Shown here: positions 1 through 7,414 of the stretch, piece by piece
Position numbering within the stretch: the stretch's first letter is position 1
Layout of the letters: each line of letters starts with the position of its first letter
From: Clostridiales bacterium
GTDB taxonomy: Bacteria > Bacillota > Clostridia > Oscillospirales > Acutalibacteraceae
NCBI GenBank assembly: GCA_020860025.1
Contig: JAJBVC010000056.1
Coordinates: 1-7,740, forward strand
Length of the DNA stretch: 7,740 nucleotides
Reading direction: 5' to 3'
Program-made: the position numbers and the translations under genes
The notes under the pieces: model-generated
Database searches by the model: none
What the model was told of the DNA's origin: nothing
Seen by the model: the letters and a program-made list of their open reading frames with translations, nothing else

Positions 1-12
1 AGCTTTCTGTTT

Positions 13-35
13 CCCCCGGTAGAACCGGGGGTTTT
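13..35 (+). terminator. Very G+C-rich hairpin, terminator-like on the plus strand
   Basis: CCCCCGGT (13-20) pairs perfectly with ACCGGGGG (24-31) around an AGA loop. On the plus strand it is followed by TTTT (32-35); on the minus strand it is followed by AAACAGAA, which is not a U-tract. It could terminate a rightward gene lying left of the window and converging on this operon. Alternatively it is the palindromic core of a small repeat, since AGCT flanks it at 1-4 and 37-40. The T-run is short, so the function is uncertain. Confidence 0.5.
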
Positions 36-47
36 CAGCTATTGCCG

Positions 48-84
48 AACAAACAGAATAAGGCAGTGCATTATGCACTGCCTT
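48..84 (-). terminator. Rho-independent terminator of the operon
   Basis: Positions 60-70 and 74-84 form a perfect 11-base-pair stem with a three-base loop (71-73). It starts 20 bases after the stop of the coiled-coil gene. On the minus strand the stem is followed by a U-rich tail (8 U in the first 12 bases, 48-59), interrupted by A, C and G. The plus-strand side has only a short T-run, so the minus orientation is favoured. Confidence 0.8.
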
Positions 85-103
85 TAAACGTCCTGTTTAT
101 ACT

Positions 104-592
104 TTAATCGTTTTCAGAAGTAATTTCCTGAGCCCCTTCAGCGTCAAACTCTTCGGCTTCTTTATCAACATCATTTGTCTGATTATCGCTCTTTTGTTCC
201 TTATGCTGACTAAACGCCTCACGAGTTCGCTTTGTAGCATTTGAAATTGATTCGTTAAATGCTGCTTTTGCCTCTTCAATATCAGCAGATAAGCTGTCAA
301 TCTTTTGACGAAGCTCACCGATGCGATTTGTACAGCTTTCGAGTTCCTGACTGTCAACCTCTTCACCGATATAAATCAAATATTGAAGCTGACCATACTT
401 TTCATAAGATTTTGAAAGTTTTGATTTTGCGTCAAAACATTCGACCTGTTTACGGCTTATATCAATACGTTCAGCGCTTTTTTTACCCATTTTCTCCGCT
501 GCGTCTTTTGTTTTATTTAATACCTCTTCAAGTTTTGGATTATTGATTGATCCCTCAACAGAACCAAACATATCTGAAAATTTAATTGGCAT
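104..592 (-). CDS. Small coiled-coil protein with acidic tail, unknown function
   Basis: This protein is not recognised by name. From the chosen ATG (592-590) it has 162 residues, no signal peptide and no membrane segment, so it is probably cytoplasmic. Residues 18-68 look helical and lysine-rich, residues 80-130 look like a second coiled coil with heptad-like Ile/Leu spacing (IGELRQKIDSLSADIEEA), and 131-162 is a polar, strongly acidic, probably disordered tail. Cysteines are only C52 and C87. The helical layout resembles, from memory, small clostridial proteins in which such a region precedes a C-terminal zinc ribbon; no ribbon is present here. An upstream GTG at 601 would add three residues, but it sits inside the Shine-Dalgarno sequence AAGAGGTG (599-606), which is ideally six bases from the ATG. 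It is last in the unit, 68 bases after hemZ, with its own possible promoter, and is followed by a terminator. Confidence 0.75.
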   Translation of the reverse strand: MPIKFSDMFGSVEGSINNPKLEEVLNKTKDAAEKMGKKSAERIDISRKQVECFDAKSKLSKSYEKYGQLQYLIYIGEEVDSQELESCTNRIGELRQKIDSLSADIEEAKAAFNESISNATKRTREAFSQHKEQKSDNQTNDVDKEAEEFDAEGAQEITSEND

Positions 593-598
593 ATCTGT

Positions 599-606
599 CA
601 CCTCTT
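599..606 (-). promoter_or_regulatory. Ribosome binding site that sets the coiled-coil gene start
   Basis: AAGAGGTG lies six bases before the ATG at 592-590. Because the GTG within it would otherwise be read as an in-frame start at 601, this site argues for the shorter 162-residue protein. Confidence 0.75.
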
Positions 607-611
607 ATAAT

Positions 612-640
612 ATTATATTACAAACAGTAAAATATTGCAA
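612..640 (-). promoter_or_regulatory. Possible sigma-A promoter for the coiled-coil gene
   Basis: On the minus strand, TTGCAA (635-640; four of six consensus bases) is followed after exactly 17 bases by a perfect TATAAT (612-617). The predicted transcript start, at about 605, would fall right at the Shine-Dalgarno sequence, leaving a very short leader. Any 60-base stretch this A+T-rich can produce a TATAAT by chance, so this remains tentative. Confidence 0.45.
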
Positions 641-660
641 TACAAATTGTCCAATATATA

Positions 661-2088
661 TTATTCGTAATAAAAATTTAATATTCTTTTTTTACGATGC
701 AGTATTTCATTAAAATTGTCAATATATTCATAGGGATATTTATAATTATATATTCGCTCAATATAGCCCGTATTTTGATTTTTAAGCCGTGTAACAGCAC
801 CTGCTCCGGCGGCAAAAACAGAATGTGTTTCATCCATCATAAATACGTTATAAAGACAGTCAAAACCATCCTTGCACCAACCGACATTTTCAAGATTGCC
901 GACAGATTTAGACTGTCTGTACATATAATACGGATAATATCCGTTTGCTTTTAAAGCTTCTCCGGAATAATTTACCATATCAAGCGCAAGAACCTTTTCA
1001 CTTACATTAAACGTCTCATCTCTTGTAACAATATATGACGCAGATTTTAGAGCAAGCGTATGTACGGTAACAGACTCGGCGGAAAGCATTATTGCTTTAT
1101 CAAGGCTGTTTTTAAATGACTCAAGAGTATCAAGCGGCAGTCCTGCAATCAAGTCCATATTTATATTGTCAAAGCCGCAATCTCTCGCAATTTCAAAAGC
1201 GTTAATCGTTTGCTCACTCGTATGACGTCTGCCGATAGCGTTAAGCACATTATCATTAAACGTCTGAGGATTTATACTTATTCGGGTTATTCCGCCGGTT
1301 TTTAGGGCATTAAGCTTTTCTACTGTAATTGTATCGGGTCTGCCCGCTTCAACAGTATATTCTCTCAGATTTGATAAATCAAAATTTTTTTCAATCGTTT
1401 TAATAATATTTGCTAACTGCACAGCGCTCAGCGTTGTAGGCGTTCCGCCGCCAAAATAAATTGTCTCAAGATTTAAAGAAAGCTCTTTGGCAATTTCACC
1501 TATACTCTCAAGTTCTTTACAAAGCAGGTCAACATACGGCTCAATAAGCTTTTTGGTTTTTTCAATCGAGTGAGAAACGAATGAACAATAAGAACATCTT
1601 GTCGGGCAAAAAGGAATTGATATATAAAGAGAAAAAGAATCTTCTTTTGAAAGCGATATAATCTTATTTTCGTTATGCATTACGCTTGACGCTAAATTCG
1701 CTTTTTCTTTCGTAGTTTTATATGTATTTATAAAATAATCCTTTGCTTTTTCCTCGCCGATTTCATTAGCGATACGGTGCATAAGCTTAGCCGGCCGCAC
1801 ACCGAAAAGTATACCCCAAGGCGGTCTGAAATTAAGCAATTTGGACAAAACATCATAAAGCAAAACGGACATTGCAATGGCAACGTCCGAACCCTGCTCT
1901 GCCGAATTTTCTCTTTTAAGCCGTCTGTCGTACACCAATGCGTCTACTATCAGTTTATTCTCAGATTTTTCGGTTATAACAATAATATCAGATTTGCCGC
2001 TTTCTTCTATTTTTTCATTTGGGAAAAACAGTGTGCAAATCTTTTTCATTTCATAAGAAAAAGAATGATTAACTATTTTTAAAATCAT
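661..2088 (-). CDS. hemZ: HemZ-type radical SAM protein (annotated coproporphyrinogen dehydrogenase)
   Basis: This is a 475-residue radical SAM enzyme of the HemN/HemW/HemZ group. By family annotation it performs oxygen-independent decarboxylation of coproporphyrinogen III. An N-terminal HemZ-specific region (1-150) contains the typical WGILFGVRP at 91-99. The cluster motif CxxxCxxC is C161, C165 and C168 in CPTRCSYCSF, followed by the SAM-binding GGGTP at 213-217. The HemZ signature YYMYRQ-x5-GNLENVGW lies at about 387-404. The position two after the last cysteine is Phe170 where genuine HemN has a fourth cysteine, as is usual in HemZ and HemW proteins. Length is slightly short of the roughly 490-500 typical for the family, with no motif lost. 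The ATG follows GGTGA by four bases and lies 22 bases after the MBL gene. No other heme gene is in the window, so its substrate here is uncertain. Confidence 0.9.
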   Translation of the reverse strand: MILKIVNHSFSYEMKKICTLFFPNEKIEESGKSDIIVITEKSENKLIVDALVYDRRLKRENSAEQGSDVAIAMSVLLYDVLSKLLNFRPPWGILFGVRPAKLMHRIANEIGEEKAKDYFINTYKTTKEKANLASSVMHNENKIISLSKEDSFSLYISIPFCPTRCSYCSFVSHSIEKTKKLIEPYVDLLCKELESIGEIAKELSLNLETIYFGGGTPTTLSAVQLANIIKTIEKNFDLSNLREYTVEAGRPDTITVEKLNALKTGGITRISINPQTFNDNVLNAIGRRHTSEQTINAFEIARDCGFDNINMDLIAGLPLDTLESFKNSLDKAIMLSAESVTVHTLALKSASYIVTRDETFNVSEKVLALDMVNYSGEALKANGYYPYYMYRQSKSVGNLENVGWCKDGFDCLYNVFMMDETHSVFAAGAGAVTRLKNQNTGYIERIYNYKYPYEYIDNFNEILHRKKRILNFYYE

Positions 2089-2110
2089 TTGGTCACCATA
2101 GCCTGTGCTT

Positions 2111-2725
2111 CTATTTCATATAGGGATTATTTGCACGCTCAAAATCAAGGCTTGACTGCCTGTCGTGACCGGGATAAACGAGTAAATTTCCGTCAAGGCT
2201 CGACAGCCGTTTAAGGCTTTTTATAATTTCACTTGATGAACCTCCGGGAAAATCGGTTCTTCCGCACGAACAGAAAAACAGAGTATCTCCTGTAAAAAGT
2301 TTATCATCGCAAAGATAGCACACACCGCCCTGTGTATGACCCGGAGTTGATATAACGCTGATTTCACTGTCACCGAGTTTTATTACATCGCCGTCTGAAA
2401 TTAAAATATCGGCTTCAACATTATTTTGTTTACCGCCGGTAAATGCCGCTAAGCTCAAACGTGACGATGTTAGCATCGGCGCATCCTTTTCGCTGATAAC
2501 GACCTGAGCGCCGGTCATTTCTTTTACAGTTTTTACACCGCCTATATGGTCATAATGACCGTGCGTCAGCAAAATATATTTCAGATTTACATTTTTAATA
2601 AATCCGAGCATTTTATCGCTGTCATCAGTACAGTCAACAAGCGCTGAATATCCGCTTGCCGAATCGGTTATAAGATAGCAGTTATTTTCAAGTCTGCCAA
2701 ATACGGCGCATTTAACATCAAGCAT
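2111..2725 (-). CDS. Metallo-beta-lactamase-fold hydrolase, glyoxalase-II-like
   Basis: This is a 204-residue, probably cytoplasmic, dinuclear-metal hydrolase of the MBL superfamily, close to the short glyoxalase-II-like (YcbL/GloB-type) group. The metal ligands can be read directly: THGHYDH (54-60) gives H55, H57, D59 and H60; PGH gives H130; TGD gives D147; and YPGH gives H187. The GRTDFPGG segment (155-162) is typical of this subgroup. It lacks the C-terminal helical glutathione-binding domain of classical glyoxalase II, so the real substrate cannot be named, and a thioester is only a guess. There is no signal peptide or membrane segment. The ATG overlaps the dtd stop by one base (TAATG), with AAGGA nine bases upstream. 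It lies between dtd and hemZ, its usual place in clostridial genomes. Confidence 0.93.
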   Translation of the reverse strand: MLDVKCAVFGRLENNCYLITDSASGYSALVDCTDDSDKMLGFIKNVNLKYILLTHGHYDHIGGVKTVKEMTGAQVVISEKDAPMLTSSRLSLAAFTGGKQNNVEADILISDGDVIKLGDSEISVISTPGHTQGGVCYLCDDKLFTGDTLFFCSCGRTDFPGGSSSEIIKSLKRLSSLDGNLLVYPGHDRQSSLDFERANNPYMK

Positions 2726-3177
2726 TATTTCATATCCTTACTGTCAAAAATTATCGTTACAGGCCCATCATTTAAAAGTCTTACCTTCATATCGGCGCCG
2801 AATTCACCTGTGCAGACTTTACTTACGCCTGTTTTTTTAAGCTCGTCAACAAAATAAGTATAAAGCTTATTTGCCTCATACGGCGGTGCAGATGAAGTAA
2901 AGCTCGGTCGCCTGCCGTGCGAACAGTCTGCGCATAAAGTAAACTGTGACACAACTAAAATCTCGCCGTTTACATCAAGGCAGGAAAGATTCATTTTTCC
3001 GTTTTCATCTTCAAACACACGTAAAACAGGTATTTTTTTTAAAATTTTATCTGCGTCTTCTTCGGTATCTCCCTGAGCGACACCGAGTAGAATTAAATAT
3101 CCTTGATTTATACTGCTGTAAAGATTTCCGTTAATAGTAACAGACGCTTCTGTCACACGTTGTAAAACAGCTCTCAC
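2725..3177 (-). CDS. dtd: D-aminoacyl-tRNA deacylase (Dtd)
   Basis: Dtd hydrolyses the ester bond of tRNAs mischarged with D-amino acids (classically D-Tyr-tRNA) or glycine, recycling the tRNA and keeping D-residues out of protein synthesis. The 150-residue length is typical for the family. The N-terminus MRAVLQRV is the family hallmark. The two signature motifs that build the active site across the dimer are present: SQFTL at 77-81 and the Gly-cisPro motif NDGPVT at 136-141 (G138-P139). GRRPSF (88-93) is also conserved. The start is GTG, preceded at nine bases by GAGAGGAG, and it overlaps the relA stop by four bases (GTGA). The pairing of dtd directly after relA is common in Bacillota. No defects are visible. 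Confidence 0.97.
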   Translation of the reverse strand: MRAVLQRVTEASVTINGNLYSSINQGYLILLGVAQGDTEEDADKILKKIPVLRVFEDENGKMNLSCLDVNGEILVVSQFTLCADCSHGRRPSFTSSAPPYEANKLYTYFVDELKKTGVSKVCTGEFGADMKVRLLNDGPVTIIFDSKDMK

Positions 3178-5387
3178 TCGCTGCCGCTCCTCTCGATATG
3201 ATATACACCGTTAATTTTTTTGAGTATTTTAACAATGCTTTCCAAATGCTCCTTGGAATTGATTGAAACTGTCATTGTAGTAAGGCAGTTACCCTCGTTA
3301 ATCGGACGGGCGTTTATAGAGTGAATTTTCACGTGAGCCTTAGCCATTGACGTTGTAATATCCAAAACAACGCCGTCACGGTCAATGGCATAAACATCTA
3401 TTGTCGAACGAACGTCAACCTTAACGCTGCTGTCCCAATGAGCATTAACCCATCTGTCGGGTTCAGGCGAAAGACTGATGTCAATAGGCACATTTATGCA
3501 GTCACGTCGATGAATTGTAAGACCTGTTCCCCTATTGATAAATCCAATAATTTCTTCACCCGGAATAGGCGAACAGCACTTAGCCATCTTTACAAGGCAG
3601 TTATCTATACCCTCAACTATTATGCCCTCATGGCTGTTGGAAGTCTCATTTCTTACAGTCTTATTTGCAGGAGGTTTAGGCTGTAGCGAAGTATCTTTTT
3701 CTCTCCAGTTACGATTATACTCGTCCTTAATACCGGGCATTAAACGAGTAATCTGTATTCCGCCGTAGCCGATTGCAGCGTAAAAATCATCTACAGAAGA
3801 GCAGTGCTGACGTTCGGCAATTTTCTGCACAAATTTTTCATAAACATCGCCGTCAAGACGTATAAAATTACGTTTAAGCTCTCGCTCAACCTCTATCTTG
3901 CCCTGAGCAATGTTTTCGTCACGCTTCTCTTTTTTAAACCAAGAGCGAATTTTACTTCTCGCTTCACCTGTTGTAACTATATTGAGCCAGTCACGACTTG
4001 GCCCTTTTCCGGGTTGATTTGAGGTGAGAATTTCTACAATCTCGCCTGTTTTAACTTTATAATCAAGGTTTACGATTTTGCCGTCAACCTTTGCGCCAAT
4101 CATTTTATTTCCGACAGCGGAATGAATTGCATATGCAAAATCTATAACCGTAGCACCTTTGGGCAGGCATTTAACGTCACCCCTCGGAGTAAAAACGTAA
4201 ACCTCCTCAACAGAAAGGTCGCCCTTGATTGTTGAAACAAGTTCTTCTGGATTATCGGCTTCATTTCCGTTTTCAATTATACGATGAATCCACTCAAGCT
4301 TACTGTCAATATCATCCTTACCGCCCTTGCCGAGCTTATATTTCCAGTGAGCGGCAATACCATATTCGGCTGTACGGTGCATATCCCAAGTACGTATTTG
4401 AATTTCAAAAGGTATTCCGGACTTTGAAAGAACTGTCGTATGAAGCGACTGATACATATTCGGCTTTGGCATTGAAATATAATCCTTAAATCTGCCGGGA
4501 AGCGGCTGAAACATATCGTGTACAATACCAAGAGCGTTATAACAATCTATCATACTGTCAACAATAATACGAACAGCGTAAATATCATAAATCTCTTCAA
4601 AATTTTTACCCTTTATATAAACCTTGCGGAAAATTCCGTGTACAGATTTGACACGTGAGGTAATTTGAACATTTTTCATTATCGGAGTTATCTTCTCGCT
4701 GATTTGCTCCTTAATATCCTTTAAGAATTCCTCGCCCTGCTCCTTTTTCATAGAAAGATTTTTTTCAATTTCTTTATATGCGATTGGGTCAAGATAGAAT
4801 ATCGCTAAATCCTCAAGTTCCTCTTTAATCTGCCTGATACCTAAACGATGCGCAATAGGAGCGTAAATTTCAAGAGTTTCAAGACTTTTTTCACGCTGTT
4901 TATATTCGGGCATATGCTCAAGTGTACGCATATTGTGCAGACGGTCGCAAAGCTTAATAATGATTACTCTGACGTCCTCGTTCATTGCGATGAACATTTT
5001 ACGAATATTTTCCGCCTGAACTTCCTCACGGGTTGAAAGCGGAATTTGACCGAGCTTAGTAACACCGTCTACCAAAAGTGCAACCTCATCGCCAAATTCA
5101 ACTTTTATATATGATAAAGTACATTCGGTATCCTCAACAACATCGTGAAGCAAAGCGGCTACTATACATTCATTGTCCATTCCGAGTTCAAAGAGGATTT
5201 TTGCAACGGCAACAGGATGCATTATATAAGGCTCGCCCGAACGTCTGCGCTGATTTTTATGAGCGGCACGTGCAAGTTTATATGCTTTTTCAATAACATT
5301 GCAGTCATACTGGGGATTTTTTTTAATTTGTGCAAAAAATTCTTCAAAACCGTCATTATATTCTTCTGCATTTATATCATTGCTCAA
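3174..5387 (-). CDS. relA: Bifunctional (p)ppGpp synthetase/hydrolase, Rel/SpoT family
   Basis: This is the long RSH enzyme that makes and degrades the alarmones pppGpp and ppGpp in the stringent response. The 737 residues carry the full set of domains. The HD hydrolase spans about 30-180, with H57, H81-D82, E85-D86 and D148. The synthetase spans about 230-350, with RFKD at 299-302, PNMYQSLHT at 309-317, EIQIRT at 328-333 and AEYGIAAHWKYK at 340-351. The TGS domain is at about 394-455. A CC motif (604-605) with PIPG and IHRRDC (625-630) marks the zinc-finger/RIS region, and a C-terminal ACT domain spans about 660-737. In this family RXKD marks bifunctional enzymes and EXDD marks synthetase-only RelA, and the intact HDxxED agrees with a working hydrolase. 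The start is TTG, eight bases after a strong AAGGAGG. No usable in-frame ATG exists before the HD domain. The start overlaps the recJ stop by four bases (TTGA). Confidence 0.97.
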   Translation of the reverse strand: MSNDINAEEYNDGFEEFFAQIKKNPQYDCNVIEKAYKLARAAHKNQRRRSGEPYIMHPVAVAKILFELGMDNECIVAALLHDVVEDTECTLSYIKVEFGDEVALLVDGVTKLGQIPLSTREEVQAENIRKMFIAMNEDVRVIIIKLCDRLHNMRTLEHMPEYKQREKSLETLEIYAPIAHRLGIRQIKEELEDLAIFYLDPIAYKEIEKNLSMKKEQGEEFLKDIKEQISEKITPIMKNVQITSRVKSVHGIFRKVYIKGKNFEEIYDIYAVRIIVDSMIDCYNALGIVHDMFQPLPGRFKDYISMPKPNMYQSLHTTVLSKSGIPFEIQIRTWDMHRTAEYGIAAHWKYKLGKGGKDDIDSKLEWIHRIIENGNEADNPEELVSTIKGDLSVEEVYVFTPRGDVKCLPKGATVIDFAYAIHSAVGNKMIGAKVDGKIVNLDYKVKTGEIVEILTSNQPGKGPSRDWLNIVTTGEARSKIRSWFKKEKRDENIAQGKIEVERELKRNFIRLDGDVYEKFVQKIAERQHCSSVDDFYAAIGYGGIQITRLMPGIKDEYNRNWREKDTSLQPKPPANKTVRNETSNSHEGIIVEGIDNCLVKMAKCCSPIPGEEIIGFINRGTGLTIHRRDCINVPIDISLSPEPDRWVNAHWDSSVKVDVRSTIDVYAIDRDGVVLDITTSMAKAHVKIHSINARPINEGNCLTTMTVSINSKEHLESIVKILKKINGVYHIERSGSE
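3187..3194 (-). promoter_or_regulatory. Ribosome binding site for the GTG start of dtd
   Basis: GAGAGGAG lies nine bases before the GTG at 3177-3175, within the last codons of relA. It supports the GTG, which also yields the family-typical N-terminus. Confidence 0.8.
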
Positions 5388-7414
5388 GATGACATCCTCC
5401 TTTTCAAGAATTGAATTACCGTTGTTTTATCAAGGTCAGCCTTGCCCTGAGTTTTCACAAGAGAAATTTTATCAGAGGAACGATTGATGAGTCTCGCTTC
5501 CTCAAAAGCGTCAAGAGCATAAATCAGCTGACCGTATGTAACGTATGAAGCAAGTTCAAAATATAAATCATCAAAACTGTAGCTCCAACCGTTATTTTGT
5601 TTTAGAAATCTGTAAATTACAGAGCAAATATCCCTGCTCGGTAAAAGATTGGTTTTATTATTAAAGCCGAGTTCAAACAGCTCGTAATCAGACTTTTCGG
5701 TAAAATATTTATCATCGTCCAAACCGTTTTTACGAATATCAATCGCAATAATAGAAAGATATTCTCTGCCCTTAAAAATATTCTTTGAAAGGCGAACCGC
5801 AAAATCAAGCGATTCACCTATTTTATACGGAAATTCCTGCTCGGTTGTTCTAAACTTAACTATACGAAAATTTTTATTTTTCTTTTGCACCTCAAGGCGA
5901 ATATGCTTTCCCTCACCGATAGGTATAACAGATATAAGCTTCATATTAAACAATCCGAAAACAGGCTGGGTGTTATCAGTGCCGTACGGTTCAAGAATGT
6001 CAAGAGTATCAACAAGGTCGGTACTAAGATAAAACGGTGAAAGCTTACAGTCGATTTTCAGCGACTGAACCGGCAAAACAGGATAAATATTCAAAGCATA
6101 ATCATTTATTTTTTTACGAAAAGCATCAATATTTTCCTCCGGGAGTCCGATACCTGCCGCCATAGGATGGCCGCCGAAATGAGTTAAACATTCACTGCAA
6201 GATGATATTGCATCGTATATATTAAAGCCGTCAACACTTCTTGCAGAGCCTGTAGCACTGCCGTTTTCGTCAATACCGATAACAATAGCGGGCTTAGAAT
6301 ATTCGTCAACAATATGCGATGCAACAATACCGATAACACCGTGATGATAGTCCTTACCGCTTATAACAATAACACGCTCTTTAACAAGCTGAGGGTTTTC
6401 ATCAATTTTACTGTGAATATCATCAAGTATATTAGACTCTACCTCGTGCCTGTGAATATTTTCAGTATTAAGCTGTTCGGCTTTAAAGCGTGCTTCGTCG
6501 TAATCATCACTGACAAACAGTTCAACTGCGATATTTGCATTATCCATTCTGCCGACTGCATTTATTCTCGGACAAATCTGAAAAGCTACATCGGTTGCAG
6601 ACAAGGCAGTATCATTATTACCGGAAACAGCACGCAAAGCTGCTGTGCCGATTCTGCTGTTATTATTTAAAAGTTCAAGCCCCGCACGAACGAGACAGCG
6701 GTTTTCACTGACAAGTGAAACCATATCGCCTATTGTTCCGATAGCAACTAAATCAGAAAATTGTTCAAGCAAATCTCCGACATCGCCGTCATATAACGCA
6801 CAGGCAAGTTTAAACGCAACACCGACACCCGCAAAATCACGGAATTTAATATCATTATCCTCACGGTGAGGATTAATAACAGCTTCAGCCCTCGGCAATT
6901 TCTTACCAATCTGATGGTGATCAGTAACAACAAGCTCCATACCAAGCTCATAAATATATTCAGCCTCGTCAATAGCGGCAATTCCGTTATCAACCGTTAC
7001 AATTAAATTTGCACCATTTTCTTTAATATAATCAAGAGCCGATTTATTCATTCCGTAGCCGTCAGTCAATCGGTTCGGAATATAATAAAATACGTCCGCA
7101 CCCATACTTTCAAAAAAAGTATAAAGCAGTGACGTAGAAGTAACACCGTCACAATCATAGTCACCGTAAATACAGATACGTTCACCGCTGTCAAAAGCTT
7201 TTTCAATACGACTGACTGCCTTATCCATATCCTTTAATAAAAAAGGAGACGACAATGTATAGCCTGATGAAAGGAAATCAGACGCTTCGGCTGCGTCATT
7301 AATTCCCCTTGCGACAAGCAAAAAAGCGATAAACGGGTCAATATTCAGTTGTTCGCTTAAAACAGAAGCCTTTTCTTTATCAGCATCTGCAACAATCCAC
7401 TTTTTATGTGCCAT
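5384..7414 (-). CDS. recJ: Single-stranded-DNA-specific exonuclease RecJ
   Basis: RecJ is a 5'-to-3' single-strand DNA exonuclease of the DHH phosphoesterase family, acting in recombination, mismatch and base-excision repair. The 676-residue protein shows the DHH domain motifs in order: GDYDCDGVT at 84-92 (metal-binding D85, D87, D89), VDNG at 141-144, TDHH at 164-167, and GTIGD ending at D230. The DHHA1 substrate-binding part carries ARSVDGFN (391-398) and HFGGHPMAAG (412-421). An OB-fold-like region follows at about 450-560. A C-terminal extension of about 110 residues (570-676) is typical of longer Firmicutes RecJ and absent from the roughly 577-residue E. coli enzyme. The ATG start overlaps the hisE stop (TAATG) and has only a weak Shine-Dalgarno sequence, so coupling to hisE probably drives its translation. 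All key residues are present, so the gene looks intact. Confidence 0.97.
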   Translation of the reverse strand: MAHKKWIVADADKEKASVLSEQLNIDPFIAFLLVARGINDAAEASDFLSSGYTLSSPFLLKDMDKAVSRIEKAFDSGERICIYGDYDCDGVTSTSLLYTFFESMGADVFYYIPNRLTDGYGMNKSALDYIKENGANLIVTVDNGIAAIDEAEYIYELGMELVVTDHHQIGKKLPRAEAVINPHREDNDIKFRDFAGVGVAFKLACALYDGDVGDLLEQFSDLVAIGTIGDMVSLVSENRCLVRAGLELLNNNSRIGTAALRAVSGNNDTALSATDVAFQICPRINAVGRMDNANIAVELFVSDDYDEARFKAEQLNTENIHRHEVESNILDDIHSKIDENPQLVKERVIVISGKDYHHGVIGIVASHIVDEYSKPAIVIGIDENGSATGSARSVDGFNIYDAISSCSECLTHFGGHPMAAGIGLPEENIDAFRKKINDYALNIYPVLPVQSLKIDCKLSPFYLSTDLVDTLDILEPYGTDNTQPVFGLFNMKLISVIPIGEGKHIRLEVQKKNKNFRIVKFRTTEQEFPYKIGESLDFAVRLSKNIFKGREYLSIIAIDIRKNGLDDDKYFTEKSDYELFELGFNNKTNLLPSRDICSVIYRFLKQNNGWSYSFDDLYFELASYVTYGQLIYALDAFEEARLINRSSDKISLVKTQGKADLDKTTVIQFLKRRMSS
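5396..5402 (-). promoter_or_regulatory. Strong ribosome binding site for the TTG start of relA
   Basis: AAGGAGG, a near-perfect anti-16S match, ends eight bases before the TTG at 5387-5385 and lies inside the 3' end of recJ. It decides the start, since the next in-frame ATG falls within the HD domain. The strong site probably offsets the weak TTG codon. Confidence 0.85.

Noticed and set aside
593..601. GTG start at 601 giving a 165-residue coiled-coil protein
   Set aside because: The GTG is part of the Shine-Dalgarno sequence AAGAGGTG, which is correctly spaced for the ATG at 592-590, and nothing suitable lies upstream of the GTG.
2085..2099. Four-codon reading frame (ATG GTG ACC AAA TGA) whose stop overlaps the hemZ ATG
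   Set aside because: It has no convincing ribosome site and its bases are better explained as the Shine-Dalgarno sequence and spacer of hemZ.
2548..2560. Palindrome GGTCAT-A-ATGACC, operator-like
   Set aside because: It lies inside the MBL gene and encodes the GHYDH part of the conserved metal-binding motif, so the symmetry is best explained by codons.
5617..5817. Minus-strand frame overlapping the recJ 3' part in another phase
   Set aside because: RecJ is intact across this stretch, so there is no frameshift to explain and no independent support for a second protein.
6314..6670. Plus-strand open frame of 118 codons opposite recJ
   Set aside because: It is antisense to conserved RecJ sequence, has no recognisable domain, and its composition looks like a shadow of the minus-strand gene. 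The same holds for the other plus-strand frames.
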